Shown one piece after another: positions 1 through 9,419 of a stretch of 64,000 nt of DNA (within the stretch, counting starts at the first letter, position 1; each line of letters opens with the position of its first letter). The translations under genes and the position numbers were made by a program. The stretch comes from Curtobacterium sp. VKM Ac-1395 (lineage in GTDB: Bacteria > Actinomycetota > Actinomycetes > Actinomycetales > Microbacteriaceae). The notes beneath the pieces were generated by a model, which saw only the letters and a list, made by a program, of their open reading frames with translations, was not told the origin of the DNA and did not search any database. The DNA lies in assembly GCF_015350975.1 (NCBI RefSeq), contig NZ_JADKRX010000011.1, positions 907-64,906 of the forward strand. Direction: 5' to 3'.

Positions 1-1
1 T

Positions 2-140
2 CGTCCGCGTCGTGATGGGGACCGTCCGTTCAACTCGGATCGTCCGCGTCGTGACGGCGATCGTCCGTTCAACTCGGACCGTCCGCGTCGTGACGGCGAT
101 CGTCCGTTCAACTCGGACCGTCCGCGTCGTGACGGCGACC
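2..140 (+). repeat. 39-bp direct repeats inside TPR protein gene
   Basis: Three full 39-bp units begin at positions 2, 41 and 80, and a partial unit begins at 119. They differ at only a few bases and keep the frame. The array is cut by the window edge, so the total copy number is unknown. Confidence 0.85.
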
Positions 141-1186
141 GTCAGGAGCGCGGCCAGTTCAGCACGCGCGGCGGCGACGACCGCAAGCGCTTCGGCGACG
201 GCTCTCGTGCGCCCGGTGCCCGCTTCGGCGAGGCCGCGCGCGACGACTGGGAAGACCGCGACCCGTACGGCACCCGCTCGATCCGCCCGCGCCACGAGGA
301 CCCGGAGATCCCCGAGGAGGTCCAGGCGCGCGACCTGCACCCGCAGGCTCGCACGGAGCTGAAGACCCTCAGCAAGGACAACGCCGAGTGGGTGGCGCGG
401 CACCTGGTCACCGCGGCGATGTTCATCGACGACGACCCGGAGCTCGCGAACCAGCACGCCCTCAGCGCTGCCCGTCGTGCCGGTCGGGTCGCGGTCGTCC
501 GGGAGACGGCAGCGATCACCGCCTACCGCCTCGGGGACTTCAGCACCGCCCTTCGTGAGCTGCGCACCTACCGACGCATCTCCGGGCGGAACGACCAGCT
601 CCCGATGATGGTGGACTGCGAACGCGGACTCGGTCGTCCGGAGCGGGCGCTCGAGCTCGGCCGGTCGGTCGAACGCTCGGCGCTCGAACCCGGCGTGCAG
701 GTGGAGCTCGCGATCGCGATGTCCGGCGCGCGTCTTGACCTCGGGAATCCCACAGCTGCCCTCGGTGAGCTGGAGATTCCACAGCTCGACCCGTCCACGG
801 CGTACACGTGGTCGCCCGCGCTTTACAGTGCTTACGCGGCCACGCTCGAGGAGCTCGGCCGCCAGGACGAGGCCGACGAGTGGTGGGCCCGTGTCGATCG
901 TGCGGCAGAGGCCCTCGCCGAAGTCGCCGACGAAGACTCTTGGGAGACAGTTGATGTGGTCGAGGAAACGTTCGAAGTCGACGAGCCCGCTGACGAGCTC
1001 GAACAGCCCGGAAACGCCGACGAGCTCGAGCAGCCCGGAGACGTCGACGAACCCGGCGAGCCCGACCAGCTCTCGCCCCTCGGGGACCCCGGCTCCGACG
1101 ACGACCTCGACGACGAGCCCGACGACGACCTCGGCGAGATCGACGACGACAACCCCCGCGACGTCGACGGGTCCGCAGCCGACTGA
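2..1186 (+). CDS. TPR-like repeat protein, 5' end outside window
   Basis: The frame is open from the left edge to the TGA at 1184-1186, so the gene begins upstream; 394 residues are visible. The first ~45 visible residues are 3.5 copies of a 13-residue Arg/Asp-rich unit (RPRRDGDRPFNSD) encoded by a 39-bp direct repeat. The middle (about residues 130-300) is Ala/Leu/Arg-rich helical sequence with TPR-like spacing (for example HALSAARRAG and TAYRLGDFSTALRELR). The last ~80 residues are an acidic Asp/Glu/Pro tail. A protein of this kind just before the HAD-tlyA-nadK-recN block is common in actinobacteria. TPR folds usually mediate protein-protein contacts; the exact role is unknown. The basic N-terminus and acidic tail are probably disordered. 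Confidence 0.75.
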   Translation, partial: RPRRDGDRPFNSDRPRRDGDRPFNSDRPRRDGDRPFNSDRPRRDGDRQERGQFSTRGGDDRKRFGDGSRAPGARFGEAARDDWEDRDPYGTRSIRPRHEDPEIPEEVQARDLHPQARTELKTLSKDNAEWVARHLVTAAMFIDDDPELANQHALSAARRAGRVAVVRETAAITAYRLGDFSTALRELRTYRRISGRNDQLPMMVDCERGLGRPERALELGRSVERSALEPGVQVELAIAMSGARLDLGNPTAALGELEIPQLDPSTAYTWSPALYSAYAATLEELGRQDEADEWWARVDRAAEALAEVADEDSWETVDVVEETFEVDEPADELEQPGNADELEQPGDVDEPGEPDQLSPLGDPGSDDDLDDEPDDDLGEIDDDNPRDVDGSAAD

Positions 1187-1217
1187 CACCCCGCGTCCGC
1201 CGACGGACGGCGTCGAC

Positions 1218-2192
1218 GTGGTCCTCACCGACCTCGACGGCGTCGTCTACCGCGGCCGCAACGCCATCCCGCACGCGGTGGAGGCCCTGACCCAGGCGTC
1301 CCGCACCGCACGGGTGGGTTACATCACGAACAACGCCTCGCGCCGTCCGTCCGACGTCGCCGAGCACCTCGAGGGCTACGGGCTGCAGGTCGGCCCGGAG
1401 GACGTCGTCACGTCGTCGCAGGCCGGCGTGCGGCTCCTCGAGACCCTCGTGCCGGCGGGTTCCACGGTCCTGGTCATCGGCGGCATCGGCCTGACCAGCA
1501 TCGTCGAGCAGGCGGGCTTCACCGTGACCGCGAGCGCTGACGACGCACCGGCGGGCGTCATCCAGGGGTTCTCCCCGGACCTCGGGTGGACGCAGCTCGC
1601 TGAGGCGTCGTTCGCCCTCGCGGACCCGCAGATCCCCTGGGTCGCGACGAACATGGACTGGTCGATCCCGGTGGAGCGCGGCATCGCGCCGGGCAACGGC
1701 ACGCTGGTCGCCGCCGTGCACCAGGCGGTCGGTCGGATGCCGGTCGTGGCCGGAAAGCCCGAACGACCGATCTTCGACGCGGCCCTGGCCAGGTTCGGCG
1801 GTGAGCGTCCGCTGTTCATCGGGGACCGACTCGACACCGACATCAAGGGCGCCAACGACGCCGGCATCCCGAGCGTGCTCGTGCTGACCGGCATCGACCA
1901 GGCCAAGCAGGTGCTGGCGGCCGACGAGCGCTCCCGCCCGACCTACGTGCTGCAGGACCTCCGTGGGCTCTCGGCGCCGTACCCCGTGACGCACCGGCAC
2001 ACCGCGGACGACGGCACCCGCTACGTCAGCGTGGGTGATGCCACCGTGCGGATGCAGCGGAACGTCGTCGGCGTCGAGCAGGCGGGGTCCGACGCGATGG
2101 ACCTGCTGCGTGCGGGGGCGACGGCGATCTGGGACTCCGGCCTGGCCATCTACGGCCTCGACGTGGACCCGCAGCTGTACGGCGGCGAGTAG
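1218..2192 (+). CDS. HAD-IIA (NagD-like) phosphatase
   Basis: Predicted cytosolic phosphatase of the haloacid dehalogenase superfamily, probably acting on a small phosphorylated metabolite. With the GTG at 1218 the protein has 324 residues. Motif I is TDLDG (nucleophile D7, acid/base D9), followed by ITNNAS (motif II), GKPERP and IGDRLDTDI (metal-binding motif). The C-terminal ~70 residues extend past the usual NagD core. GTG 1218 is chosen because the DLDG motif normally lies within ten residues of the start. The same frame stays open upstream to an ATG at 954, but that stretch is Ser/Thr/Pro-rich and overlaps the TPR gene. Only 31 bases separate it from the TPR stop, which suggests one operon. 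Confidence 0.85.
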   Translation: MVLTDLDGVVYRGRNAIPHAVEALTQASRTARVGYITNNASRRPSDVAEHLEGYGLQVGPEDVVTSSQAGVRLLETLVPAGSTVLVIGGIGLTSIVEQAGFTVTASADDAPAGVIQGFSPDLGWTQLAEASFALADPQIPWVATNMDWSIPVERGIAPGNGTLVAAVHQAVGRMPVVAGKPERPIFDAALARFGGERPLFIGDRLDTDIKGANDAGIPSVLVLTGIDQAKQVLAADERSRPTYVLQDLRGLSAPYPVTHRHTADDGTRYVSVGDATVRMQRNVVGVEQAGSDAMDLLRAGATAIWDSGLAIYGLDVDPQLYGGE

Positions 2193-2193
2193 C

Positions 2194-2355
2194 GTGTCAG
2201 ACGTGCCAGTCGACCAGCAGGAGCAGCCCAGCGACATCGCCGAGCGTGCCCGAGCGGCCGAGGAACTCCCGCTGACCGACCGCGCCGACGTCTTCGCCGG
2301 TCTGCACGACGAGCTGCGCACGCGGCTCGAGAGCGGCGGCACCGCGAGTGCCTGA
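2194..2355 (+). CDS. small conserved protein before tlyA
   Basis: A 53-residue protein starting at GTG 2194, one base after the stop of the HAD gene and overlapping the tlyA start by 8 bases. It is predicted to be mostly helical and charged (IAERARAAEELPLTDRADVF, then HDELRTRL). Small genes of this type occupy the same slot between the HAD and tlyA genes in other actinobacteria. Tight coupling at both ends supports a real gene. Function unknown. Confidence 0.7.
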   Translation: MSDVPVDQQEQPSDIAERARAAEELPLTDRADVFAGLHDELRTRLESGGTASA

Positions 2356-3226
2356 CGCCGACATGACGGCCCCGGACTCGGTGCAGACCGACGGTGCCGC
2401 GGACACGGGCGAGCGCACGGCCGCCGCGCCGGTCCGGCTCGACGCCGCCGTCGCCGCACGTGGCCTGGCCAGGTCCCGCACCGCTGCCGCCAAGCTCATC
2501 CTGGACGGACGGGTCAGCGTCGACGGCGCTCCGGTCGTCAAGGCGTCGACACCGGTCACCGACGACACCCCAATCGTGGTCGACGCCGGCGACGAGTGGG
2601 TGTCCCGTGCGGCGCTCAAGCTCGTCGGCGCGCTCGACACCTTCGGCGTGGACCCGTCGGGCCGCGTCGCGCTGGACGTCGGCGCGAGCACGGGCGGCTT
2701 CACGCAGGTGCTCCTGGCCCGCGGAGCACGACGAGTGGTCGCGCTCGACGTCGGGCACGGGCAGCTCGACCCGGTGGTGGGGCTCGACGACCGCGTCACC
2801 GTGGTCGAGGGCGTCAACGCCAGGAACCTGACGGCCGCCGACTACCTGGCCCTCGACCCCGCCGCGGGGGAGACCAGCCTGGTCGTCGGGGACCTGTCCT
2901 TCATCAGCCTGCGGATCGTCCTGCCCGCACTGGTCGAGGCCGTGCCGGCGGACGAGTACGTCCTGCTCGTCAAGCCGCAGTTCGAGGTCGGTCGTGGTGG
3001 TGTCCGTGAGGGCATCGTGCACGACGCCGACCTCCGGAACGACGCCCTGATGAACGTGCTGTGGGCAGCGTGGGACCTCGGCTTCGGGACCGCGGGCATC
3101 GCGGCGTCGCCGATCCTCGGCACCCACGGCAACCACGAGTACGTCGCGCGTCTCCAGCGGGGCGCAGGGTCGAACCCGACAGAATGGATCGACCGGGCCA
3201 CGGAACTGGCGGAAGGAACCCCATGA
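2348..3226 (+). CDS. tlyA: TlyA family rRNA 2'-O-methyltransferase
   Basis: TlyA methylates riboses in 16S and 23S rRNA using SAM; in mycobacteria its loss gives capreomycin resistance. The protein has 292 residues from GTG 2348 (an ATG five codons later is the alternative). An S4 RNA-binding domain covers about residues 31-90 (RLDAAVAARGLARSR), followed by an FtsJ-like Rossmann methyltransferase with the SAM motif LDVGASTGGFTQ and LVVGDLSFISLR. The stop overlaps the nadK start (ATGA), so the two are translationally coupled. Confidence 0.93.
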   Translation: MPDADMTAPDSVQTDGAADTGERTAAAPVRLDAAVAARGLARSRTAAAKLILDGRVSVDGAPVVKASTPVTDDTPIVVDAGDEWVSRAALKLVGALDTFGVDPSGRVALDVGASTGGFTQVLLARGARRVVALDVGHGQLDPVVGLDDRVTVVEGVNARNLTAADYLALDPAAGETSLVVGDLSFISLRIVLPALVEAVPADEYVLLVKPQFEVGRGGVREGIVHDADLRNDALMNVLWAAWDLGFGTAGIAASPILGTHGNHEYVARLQRGAGSNPTEWIDRATELAEGTP

Positions 3227-4158
3227 GCGACGACCGGCACATCCTGCTCGTGTCGCACACGGGTCGGCGGGACTCGATCGACGCCGCGGTCGAGGTCTGC
3301 GACCTGCTGCACGCGGCCGGCGTCACCCCGGTGATGCCCTTCGACGAGTACGCCGACATCCGCCGGGCCGAGGCGTCCGTGGGCAAGGTCGACATCCTCG
3401 GCGTGGACGTCCAGCTCGAGGACCTCGAGATCGTGATCGTCCTCGGCGGCGACGGCACCATCCTCCGCGCGGCGGAACTCGCACGCGGCACCCACGCCCC
3501 GCTCGTCGGCGTGAACCTCGGCCACGTCGGGTTCCTCGCCGAGAGCGAGCGGGACGGCCTCGGCGAGACCGTGCAGCGCGCCCTGTCCGGCGACTACAAC
3601 GTCGAGGAGCGCGTGGCACTGCAGGTCGACGTCGTCGTCGGCAACGAGGTCGTCTACTCGTCGTGGGCACTCAACGAGGCCACCATCGAGAAGGCCTCCC
3701 GCGAGCGCATGCTCGAGGTCGTCACCGAGGTCGACGGTCGTCCGCTGTCGTCCTTCGGCTGCGACGGCGTCGTCGTCTCCACCCCCACCGGCTCCACCGC
3801 CTACTCGTTCTCGGGTGGCGGCCCCATCGTCTGGCCGAACGTCGACGCCATCCTCATGGTGCCGCTGAGCGCCCACGCGCTGTTCTCGCGGCCGATCGTC
3901 GTCGGGCCGGACTGTGTCCTGGCGATCGAGGTCCTCCGCCGCACGAGCGGTGTCGGCGTGCTGTGGTGCGACGGCCGACGCACGCACGACCTCCCCCCGG
4001 GAGCCCGCGTCGAGGTCCGTCGTTCGCCGGAGCCCGTCCGGGTCGCACGGCTCAAGGACGCCCCCTTCACGGACCGCCTCGTGGCGAAGTTCCAGCTCCC
4101 GGTCGCCGGCTGGCGCGGCCCGCAGCACGACGACGAGGAGACCGGGGGCGACCGGTGA
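3223..4158 (+). CDS. nadK: NAD kinase
   Basis: Phosphorylates NAD to NADP with ATP or polyphosphate and is the only route to NADP. 311 residues; the diphosphate-binding motif GGDGT lies at 75-79, then NLGHVGFLAE, the LNEATIEK substrate loop and TPTGSTAYSFSGGGP. ATG 3223 overlaps the tlyA stop and is preceded by GGAAGGA. The C-terminal ~20 residues are charged and beyond the conserved core. Its stop overlaps the recN start. Confidence 0.96.
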   Translation: MSDDRHILLVSHTGRRDSIDAAVEVCDLLHAAGVTPVMPFDEYADIRRAEASVGKVDILGVDVQLEDLEIVIVLGGDGTILRAAELARGTHAPLVGVNLGHVGFLAESERDGLGETVQRALSGDYNVEERVALQVDVVVGNEVVYSSWALNEATIEKASRERMLEVVTEVDGRPLSSFGCDGVVVSTPTGSTAYSFSGGGPIVWPNVDAILMVPLSAHALFSRPIVVGPDCVLAIEVLRRTSGVGVLWCDGRRTHDLPPGARVEVRRSPEPVRVARLKDAPFTDRLVAKFQLPVAGWRGPQHDDEETGGDR

Positions 4159-5849
4159 TCGAGGAGATCTCCATCGCCGACCTCGGCGTGATCGGCGAGG
4201 CCACCCTCGAGCTCGGCCCCGGCTTCACCGTCGTCACGGGTGAGACCGGCGCCGGCAAGACCATGATCGTCACCGCGCTCGGGCTGCTGCTCGGCGCACG
4301 TGCCGACGCCGGCTCGGTCCGCCGTGGTGCCTCGAGCGCCGTGGTCGAGGGCCGCTGGCACGTCCCGGACCACGCCACGGTCGTCGACCGCGTCGAGGAC
4401 GCCGGCGGCGCGGTGGAGGACGGCGAGCTGATCCTCACGCGCACCGTGTCGGCCGAGGGCCGGAGCCGCGCCACGGTCGGTGGCCGCAGTGCCCCCGTCG
4501 CCGTGCTCGGGGAGCTCGCCGACCAGCTCGTCACCGTGCACGGGCAGTCCGACCAGATCCGCCTGACGTCGTCCACCGCCCAGCGTGCGGCGCTCGACGG
4601 CTTCGGTGGCGCCACGGTCGAGAAGGCACTGCGGAAGTACGTCACCGCGTACGACGCCTGGCAGGAGCACGCCGCCGAGCTCGAGACCCTGACGCGGGAC
4701 CGCGACGACCGGCTCGCCGAGGCCGCTCGGCTGCGCGCCGCCTCCGACGAGATCGAGGCCGCGGCACCCCAGCCCGGCGAGGACGCCGAGCTCGCGGAAC
4801 GCGCCGAGCGCCTCGGCAACCTCGAGGAGCTCCGCCTGTCAGCGGGCCTGGCACACGAAGCCATCTCGTCCGAGTCCCTGGACGGTGCCGCGGACGTGAT
4901 CGGCCTCGTCGAGGCCGCCCGCCGTGCGGTCGAGCGGGTCGTCAGCGCCGACAGCACCCTGCAGCCGGTCCTCGAGCAGCTCACCGAACTCGGGATCCAG
5001 GCCAGCGAGGCCTCGGCCAGCCTGTCGAGCTACCTCGGGTCGCTCGAGCCCGAAGCCGGCCACGACCTCGAACTCATCAACGAACGCCGCGCGGTCCTCG
5101 CCGCCCTGGCACGGAAGTACGGCGAGACCGTCGACGACGTCATCGCGTTCGGCGAGCGGGCCTCGAACCGACTGCTCGAACTCGACGGTGACGACGACCG
5201 CATCGTCGCCCTGCAGCAGGCCGTCGAGCAGGACGAGCAGACCCTCGCCACGGCGGCCTCCGCGCTGACCTCTGCCCGCACGAAGGCCGCGACCGACCTG
5301 GCCAAGCGCGTCACCGCGGAGCTGGGGACGCTGGCGATGGGCGGCGCGACCCTGGTGGTCGAGGTCACCGACGCCGGTGAGTACCGACGCCACGGCCGGG
5401 ACCAGGTCGCGATCCTGCTCCAGCCGCACTCGGGCACCGACCCGCGACCGATCGGGAAGGGCGCATCCGGCGGCGAGCTCTCCCGCGTCATGCTCGCGAT
5501 CGAGGTCGTCATGGCCGGCAGCACGACGGTGCCGACCTTCGTGTTCGACGAGGTGGACGCCGGGGTCGGGGGTGCTGCCGCGATCGAGATCGGCCGTCGG
5601 CTGGCAGCGCTCGCCGAACGCACCCAGGTCATCGTCGTCACGCACCTGGCCCAGGTCGCGGCGTTCGCGAACAACCACCTCAACGTCGTGAAGGACGCCA
5701 GCGGCGCGGTGACGTCGTCGAGCGTGCGGCGCCTGGAGGGCGACGACCGGCTGCAGGAGATGGCCCGGCTGCTCTCCGGCCTCGGCGACAGCGCCAGCGG
5801 CATGGATCACGCCCGCGAACTGCTCGAGGTCGCGGGCCGCTCCGCCTGA
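4155..5849 (+). CDS. recN: DNA repair protein RecN
   Basis: SMC-like ATPase that acts early in recombinational repair of double-strand breaks. 564 residues, normal for the family. Walker A (TGETGAGKT) is at residues 28-36. A central coiled coil covers roughly 150-370 and is rich in Ala, Glu and Leu. The ABC signature GASGGELSR and Walker [13 protein letters not shown] are near the C-terminus. The GTG start at 4155 overlaps the nadK TGA, so recN ends a HAD/small ORF/tlyA/nadK/recN operon. Confidence 0.96.
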   Translation: MIEEISIADLGVIGEATLELGPGFTVVTGETGAGKTMIVTALGLLLGARADAGSVRRGASSAVVEGRWHVPDHATVVDRVEDAGGAVEDGELILTRTVSAEGRSRATVGGRSAPVAVLGELADQLVTVHGQSDQIRLTSSTAQRAALDGFGGATVEKALRKYVTAYDAWQEHAAELETLTRDRDDRLAEAARLRAASDEIEAAAPQPGEDAELAERAERLGNLEELRLSAGLAHEAISSESLDGAADVIGLVEAARRAVERVVSADSTLQPVLEQLTELGIQASEASASLSSYLGSLEPEAGHDLELINERRAVLAALARKYGETVDDVIAFGERASNRLLELDGDDDRIVALQQAVEQDEQTLATAASALTSARTKAATDLAKRVTAELGTLAMGGATLVVEVTDAGEYRRHGRDQVAILLQPHSGTDPRPIGKGASGGELSRVMLAIEVVMAGSTTVPTFVFDEVDAGVGGAAAIEIGRRLAALAERTQVIVVTHLAQVAAFANNHLNVVKDASGAVTSSSVRRLEGDDRLQEMARLLSGLGDSASGMDHARELLEVAGRSA

Positions 5850-5903
5850 CCAAGGTGAGACGCGCCCGGCGAACGCGAGTCGCGCCTCCCGGCACTTCTG
5901 ACG

Positions 5904-5909
5904 TACGAT
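5904..5909 (+). promoter_or_regulatory. pyrG -10 element, leaderless type
   Basis: TACGAT lies 8 nt before the pyrG GTG. There is no Shine-Dalgarno sequence in between, so transcription probably starts at or next to the start codon. No clear -35 is visible. Confidence 0.5.
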
Positions 5910-5917
5910 GGAACCCC

Positions 5918-7630
5918 GTGGCGGACACTCTCAGCAGCGGTACCCAGGCAAGCATCCCGACCCCGAAGGTGACGAAGCAGATCTTCGTGACCGGCGGGGT
6001 CGTCTCGTCTCTCGGCAAGGGCCTGACGGCGGCCAGCCTCGGCAACCTCCTCACGGCTCGCGGCCTCCGGGTCGTCATGCAGAAGCTCGACCCGTACCTC
6101 AACGTGGACCCGGGCACCATGAACCCGTTCCAGCACGGCGAGGTCTTCGTGACCGACGACGGCGCCGAGACGGACCTCGACATCGGGCACTACGAGCGCT
6201 TCCTCGACATCAACCTGTCGCAGTCGGCGAACGTCACGACCGGTCAGGTGTACTCGACGGTCATCGCCAAGGAACGCCGCGGCGAGTACCTCGGCGACAC
6301 CGTGCAGGTCATCCCGCACATCACCGACGAGATCAAGCGTCGGATGCGCGAGCAGGCCGGCAACGACCCGCAGCCCGACGTCATCATCACCGAGGTCGGT
6401 GGGACCGTCGGCGACATCGAGTCCCAGCCGTTCCTCGAGTCCGCGCGCCAGGTGCGTCACGAGCTCGGCCGCAACAACGTGTTCTTCGTGCACGTGTCGC
6501 TGGTGCCGTTCATGAACGCGTCCGGTGAGCAGAAGACGAAGCCGACGCAGCACTCCGTCGCCGCGCTCCGCTCGATCGGCATCCAGCCCGACGCCCTCGT
6601 GCTCCGCTCGGACCGCCCGGTGTCTGACTCGAACAAGCGCAAGATCGCGCTCATGTGCGACGTGGACGAGGACGCCGTGGTCAACGCCGTGGACGTCCCG
6701 TCGATCTACGACCTGCCGACGCTGCTGAACAGCCAGGGCCTTGACCAGGTCATCGTCGACGCCCTGCACCTCGAGGCCGGCGCCGTGGACTGGACCTCGT
6801 GGAACCCGGTGCTGCGCGCGGTACACGAGCCGAAGAAGGACGTCACCATCGCCCTGGTCGGCAAGTACATCGACCTGCCGGACGCCTACCTGTCGGTCAC
6901 CGAGGCGCTCCGTGCGGGTGGCTTCGCGCACAACGCCAAGGTCACGCTGAAGTGGGTCGTGTCCGATGACTGCACCACGCCCGAGGGCGCGGCCAAGCAG
7001 CTCGGCGACGTCGACGGCATCTGCGTCCCCGGCGGCTTCGGCGTGCGCGGGATCGAGGGCAAGCTCGGTGCGCTGAAGTTCGCGCGCGAGAACCAGATCC
7101 CCACGCTCGGCCTGTGCCTCGGCCTGCAGTGCATGGTCATCGAGTACGCCCGGCACGAGGCCGGCCTGGTCGACGCCTCGAGCTCCGAGTTCGACCCGGA
7201 GACCTCGACCCCCGTCATCGCGACGATGGCCGAGCAGGTGGACATCATCGCCGGTGGCGACCTCGGCGGCACGATGCGCCTGGGCCTCTACCCCGCCCAC
7301 TTCACCGAGGGCTCGCTCGCCGCGTCGCTCTACGGAGCCCCCGAGGCCTCCGAGCGGCACCGCCACCGCTACGAGGTCAACAACACGTACCGCCAGCAGA
7401 TCGCGGACGCCGGCCTGGTGTTCTCGGGCACCTCGCCCGACGGCACGCTCGTCGAGTACGTCGAGCTGGACCGTGCGGAGCACCCGTTCTACATCGGCAC
7501 GCAGGCGCACCCCGAGCTGCGCTCGCGGCCGAACAACGCGCACCCGCTCTTCGCCGGCCTGGTCGAGGCCGCGATCGCGCGGAACGAGGCGTCGCGCCTC
7601 TTCGACCCGGAGTCGGAGCAGGTCGCGTAG
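5918..7630 (+). CDS. pyrG: CTP synthase
   Basis: Makes CTP from UTP, ATP and glutamine, the last step of de novo pyrimidine nucleotide synthesis. 570 residues from GTG 5918. The synthetase domain begins at [17 protein letters not shown] and the class I glutamine amidotransferase domain carries the nucleophile in [11 protein letters not shown], with the His/Glu of AHPELRSRP completing the triad. The frame stays open upstream to 5855, but GTG 5918 gives the usual short N-terminal extension and sits directly after a -10 element. The C-terminal tail is ordinary. Confidence 0.96.
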   Translation: MADTLSSGTQASIPTPKVTKQIFVTGGVVSSLGKGLTAASLGNLLTARGLRVVMQKLDPYLNVDPGTMNPFQHGEVFVTDDGAETDLDIGHYERFLDINLSQSANVTTGQVYSTVIAKERRGEYLGDTVQVIPHITDEIKRRMREQAGNDPQPDVIITEVGGTVGDIESQPFLESARQVRHELGRNNVFFVHVSLVPFMNASGEQKTKPTQHSVAALRSIGIQPDALVLRSDRPVSDSNKRKIALMCDVDEDAVVNAVDVPSIYDLPTLLNSQGLDQVIVDALHLEAGAVDWTSWNPVLRAVHEPKKDVTIALVGKYIDLPDAYLSVTEALRAGGFAHNAKVTLKWVVSDDCTTPEGAAKQLGDVDGICVPGGFGVRGIEGKLGALKFARENQIPTLGLCLGLQCMVIEYARHEAGLVDASSSEFDPETSTPVIATMAEQVDIIAGGDLGGTMRLGLYPAHFTEGSLAASLYGAPEASERHRHRYEVNNTYRQQIADAGLVFSGTSPDGTLVEYVELDRAEHPFYIGTQAHPELRSRPNNAHPLFAGLVEAAIARNEASRLFDPESEQVA

Positions 7631-7650
7631 CCAGCGTCACCAGCAGACAG

Positions 7651-7689
7651 ACGGGAGGCTCCCCACCGGACCGGTGGGGAGCCTCCCGT
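7651..7689. terminator. pyrG terminator palindrome (family member)
   Basis: Perfect inverted repeat with 19-bp arms (7651-7669 and 7671-7689) around one base; it opens with ACGGGAGGCTC and closes with the reverse complement. It lies 20 bases after the pyrG stop and lacks a U-tract. The outer arms match the palindrome family found at six other places in the window, while the centre differs. Confidence 0.8.
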
Positions 7690-7734
7690 CCGTCGTCTGG
7701 TCGGGTCCCGAGAAGCGGTGACGGTGGCCGCTGG

Positions 7735-7740
7735 TTTGAT
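7735..7740 (+). promoter_or_regulatory. -10 element of Nudix gene
   Basis: TTTGAT preceded by TGG (extended -10), 6 nt before the GTG at 7747, with no ribosome binding site. Confidence 0.5.
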
Positions 7741-7746
7741 GGGGCC

Positions 7747-8316
7747 GTGACCGACGAACCGATCTCTGACGAACCCGCTTCCTTCGACGTGACCGACTCC
7801 GCGCTCGTGTACGAGGGCGCCGTGTGGAACGTCCGCCGCGACACCGTGGCGTACGGCGACGGCAGCATGGTGCGCGAGTACATCGACCACACCGGCGCGG
7901 TCGCCGTGTACGCCGAGGACGACGAGGGCCGCGTGCTCGTCATCCAGCAGTACCGGCACCCCGTGCACCTGCGCGACTGGGAGCTGCCGGCCGGCCTGCT
8001 CGACAAGCCGGGGGAGGACCACCTCGTCGCCGCGCAGCGGGAGCTCGCGGAAGAGGCCGACGTGCAGGCGGAGACGTGGGAGCCGCTGGTGCACTACAAC
8101 ACCTCGTCCGGTGGCAGCAACGAGTTCATCGAGGTCTTCCGGGCCCGTGGCGTCACGGCGACGTCGTCGGCCTTCGAGCGGGAGGCCGAGGAAGCCGACA
8201 TCGTGGTGCGCTGGGTCCCGCGGGCCGAGGTGCTCGAGGGCATCTTCGACGGCCGCATCCACAACTCGGCGCTGATCGTGGCGGCGCTCGCCGTGGACGC
8301 GCTCGAACGCGGTTGA
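7747..8316 (+). CDS. Nudix hydrolase, ADP-ribose pyrophosphatase type
   Basis: Predicted to cleave ADP-ribose to AMP and ribose 5-phosphate. 189 residues. The Nudix box runs from about G83 (PAGLLDKPGE) to the helix QRELAEEADV with the metal-binding Glu residues 99, 102 and 103. The loop has one more residue than the textbook motif, as in other actinobacterial members. The WELPAG lead-in is typical of the ADP-ribose subgroup. GTG 7747 follows a -10 element directly. Adjacent to xerD as in many relatives. Confidence 0.9.
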   Translation: MTDEPISDEPASFDVTDSALVYEGAVWNVRRDTVAYGDGSMVREYIDHTGAVAVYAEDDEGRVLVIQQYRHPVHLRDWELPAGLLDKPGEDHLVAAQRELAEEADVQAETWEPLVHYNTSSGGSNEFIEVFRARGVTATSSAFEREAEEADIVVRWVPRAEVLEGIFDGRIHNSALIVAALAVDALERG

Positions 8317-8332
8317 CGGGCTGGGCGGGCGC

Positions 8333-8338
8333 TAGCCT
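8333..8338 (+). promoter_or_regulatory. -10 element of xerD
   Basis: TAGCCT in the 28-base gap after the Nudix gene, 6 nt before the xerD GTG; no Shine-Dalgarno sequence. Confidence 0.45.
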
Positions 8339-8344
8339 CGTCGG

Positions 8345-9340
8345 GTGATCCCGCTCGACCGTGCCACCGAGACCTACCTGCGGCACGTCGCAATCGAGCG
8401 GGGACTCTCCGAGCACACGCTGTCGGCCTACCGGCGGGACCTGGCGACGTTCGCCGAGTGGATCGCCACGCAGCCGGAGGTGTCGTCGGCGGGTGCTGAC
8501 CGAGCCGGTGGTGCGTCGGTGGCGACCGACGTGGGGCGCTTGGCTCGGGCGGACCTCGCCGGGTTCGTGACGCACCTGGCGACGCGTGAGCCGGCTCCGC
8601 TCGCGCCGCGCTCCGTCGCGCGGATGCTCAGCTCCGTTCGGTCGTTCAGCGCGTTCGCCGCGGGGGAGGGCTGGCTGCCGCTCGATCCCGGCGCTTCCGT
8701 CCGTCCGCCGAAGGCCCCGATGCGGCTGCCGAAGGCGATCTCGGTGCACGACATGGAGCGGCTGCTCGGAGCGGTCGACGGCGACGACCCCGTGCAGCTC
8801 CGGGACCGGGCGCTGCTCGAGCTCCTCTACGCCACGGGTGCGCGCATCTCCGAGGCCGTCGGGTTGTCCGTGGACGACGTCACGACACTGTCCGGGGTGG
8901 ACGAGGCCGCGGACGCCGACACCGACGTCTCCGTGGTGCGGGTCACCGGCAAGGGCAACAAGCAGCGCATCGTGCCGCTCGGCAGCTACGCCCGGGCCGC
9001 GGTCGAGGCCTACCTGGTGCGGGCGCGGCCGCTGTTCGCCACACGGGGGAGCTCGACGCCGGCGCTCTTCCTCGGAGCCCGGGGTGCGCGGCTGTCCCGC
9101 CAGAGCGCCTGGCTCGTGATCCAGGCTGCTGCCGCCGGTGCCGACCTCGCCGAGCACGTGTCGCCGCACACGTTCCGGCACTCGTTCGCGACGCACCTGC
9201 TCGAGGGCGGGGCGGACGTGCGCGTGGTCCAGGAGCTCCTGGGGCACGCGAGCGTCGCGACGACGCAGATCTACACGATGGTGACGGCGGACATGCTGCG
9301 GGACGTGTACCAGACGGCGCACCCGCGGGCGCGGCGGTAG
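8345..9340 (+). CDS. xerD: tyrosine recombinase XerD
   Basis: Site-specific recombinase that with XerC resolves chromosome dimers at dif. 331 residues, about 20-30 longer than E. coli XerD because of acidic inserts near residues 45-65 and 183-195. An N-terminal SAM-like core-binding domain ([19 protein letters not shown]) precedes the catalytic domain. All catalytic residues are visible: R167 (TGAR), K203 (GKGNK), H275 and R278 (SPHTFRHS), H301 and nucleophile Y310. No phage or integron context, so this is the housekeeping recombinase rather than an integrase. Confidence 0.93.
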   Translation: MIPLDRATETYLRHVAIERGLSEHTLSAYRRDLATFAEWIATQPEVSSAGADRAGGASVATDVGRLARADLAGFVTHLATREPAPLAPRSVARMLSSVRSFSAFAAGEGWLPLDPGASVRPPKAPMRLPKAISVHDMERLLGAVDGDDPVQLRDRALLELLYATGARISEAVGLSVDDVTTLSGVDEAADADTDVSVVRVTGKGNKQRIVPLGSYARAAVEAYLVRARPLFATRGSSTPALFLGARGARLSRQSAWLVIQAAAAGADLAEHVSPHTFRHSFATHLLEGGADVRVVQELLGHASVATTQIYTMVTADMLRDVYQTAHPRARR

Positions 9341-9377
9341 CGCGGGCGCGACGGACGCGCGGGCGCGACGGTCGCGC
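9341..9377. terminator. GC-rich direct repeats and hairpin after xerD
   Basis: Two 17-bp direct repeats of GCGCGGGCGCGACGG plus two bases, then a 7-bp hairpin at 9363-9377 (GCGCGAC/GTCGCGC). It lies between the convergent ends of xerD and the DUF2510 gene and may terminate one or both transcripts. Confidence 0.45.
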
Positions 9378-9419
9378 GGGGCGCGTGCGCGGCGTCCGCG
9401 CTGGTGTGGGGGTGTCGCG

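Noticed and set aside
540-2459. Long minus-strand frame (639 codons) opposite the HAD and tlyA genes
   Set aside because: It is antisense to genes with clear motifs, is Arg/Pro-rich and resembles many other mirror frames caused by high GC.
8345-9340. XerD as an integrase of the island
   Set aside because: It lies 21 kb away in a conserved housekeeping context next to the Nudix gene.
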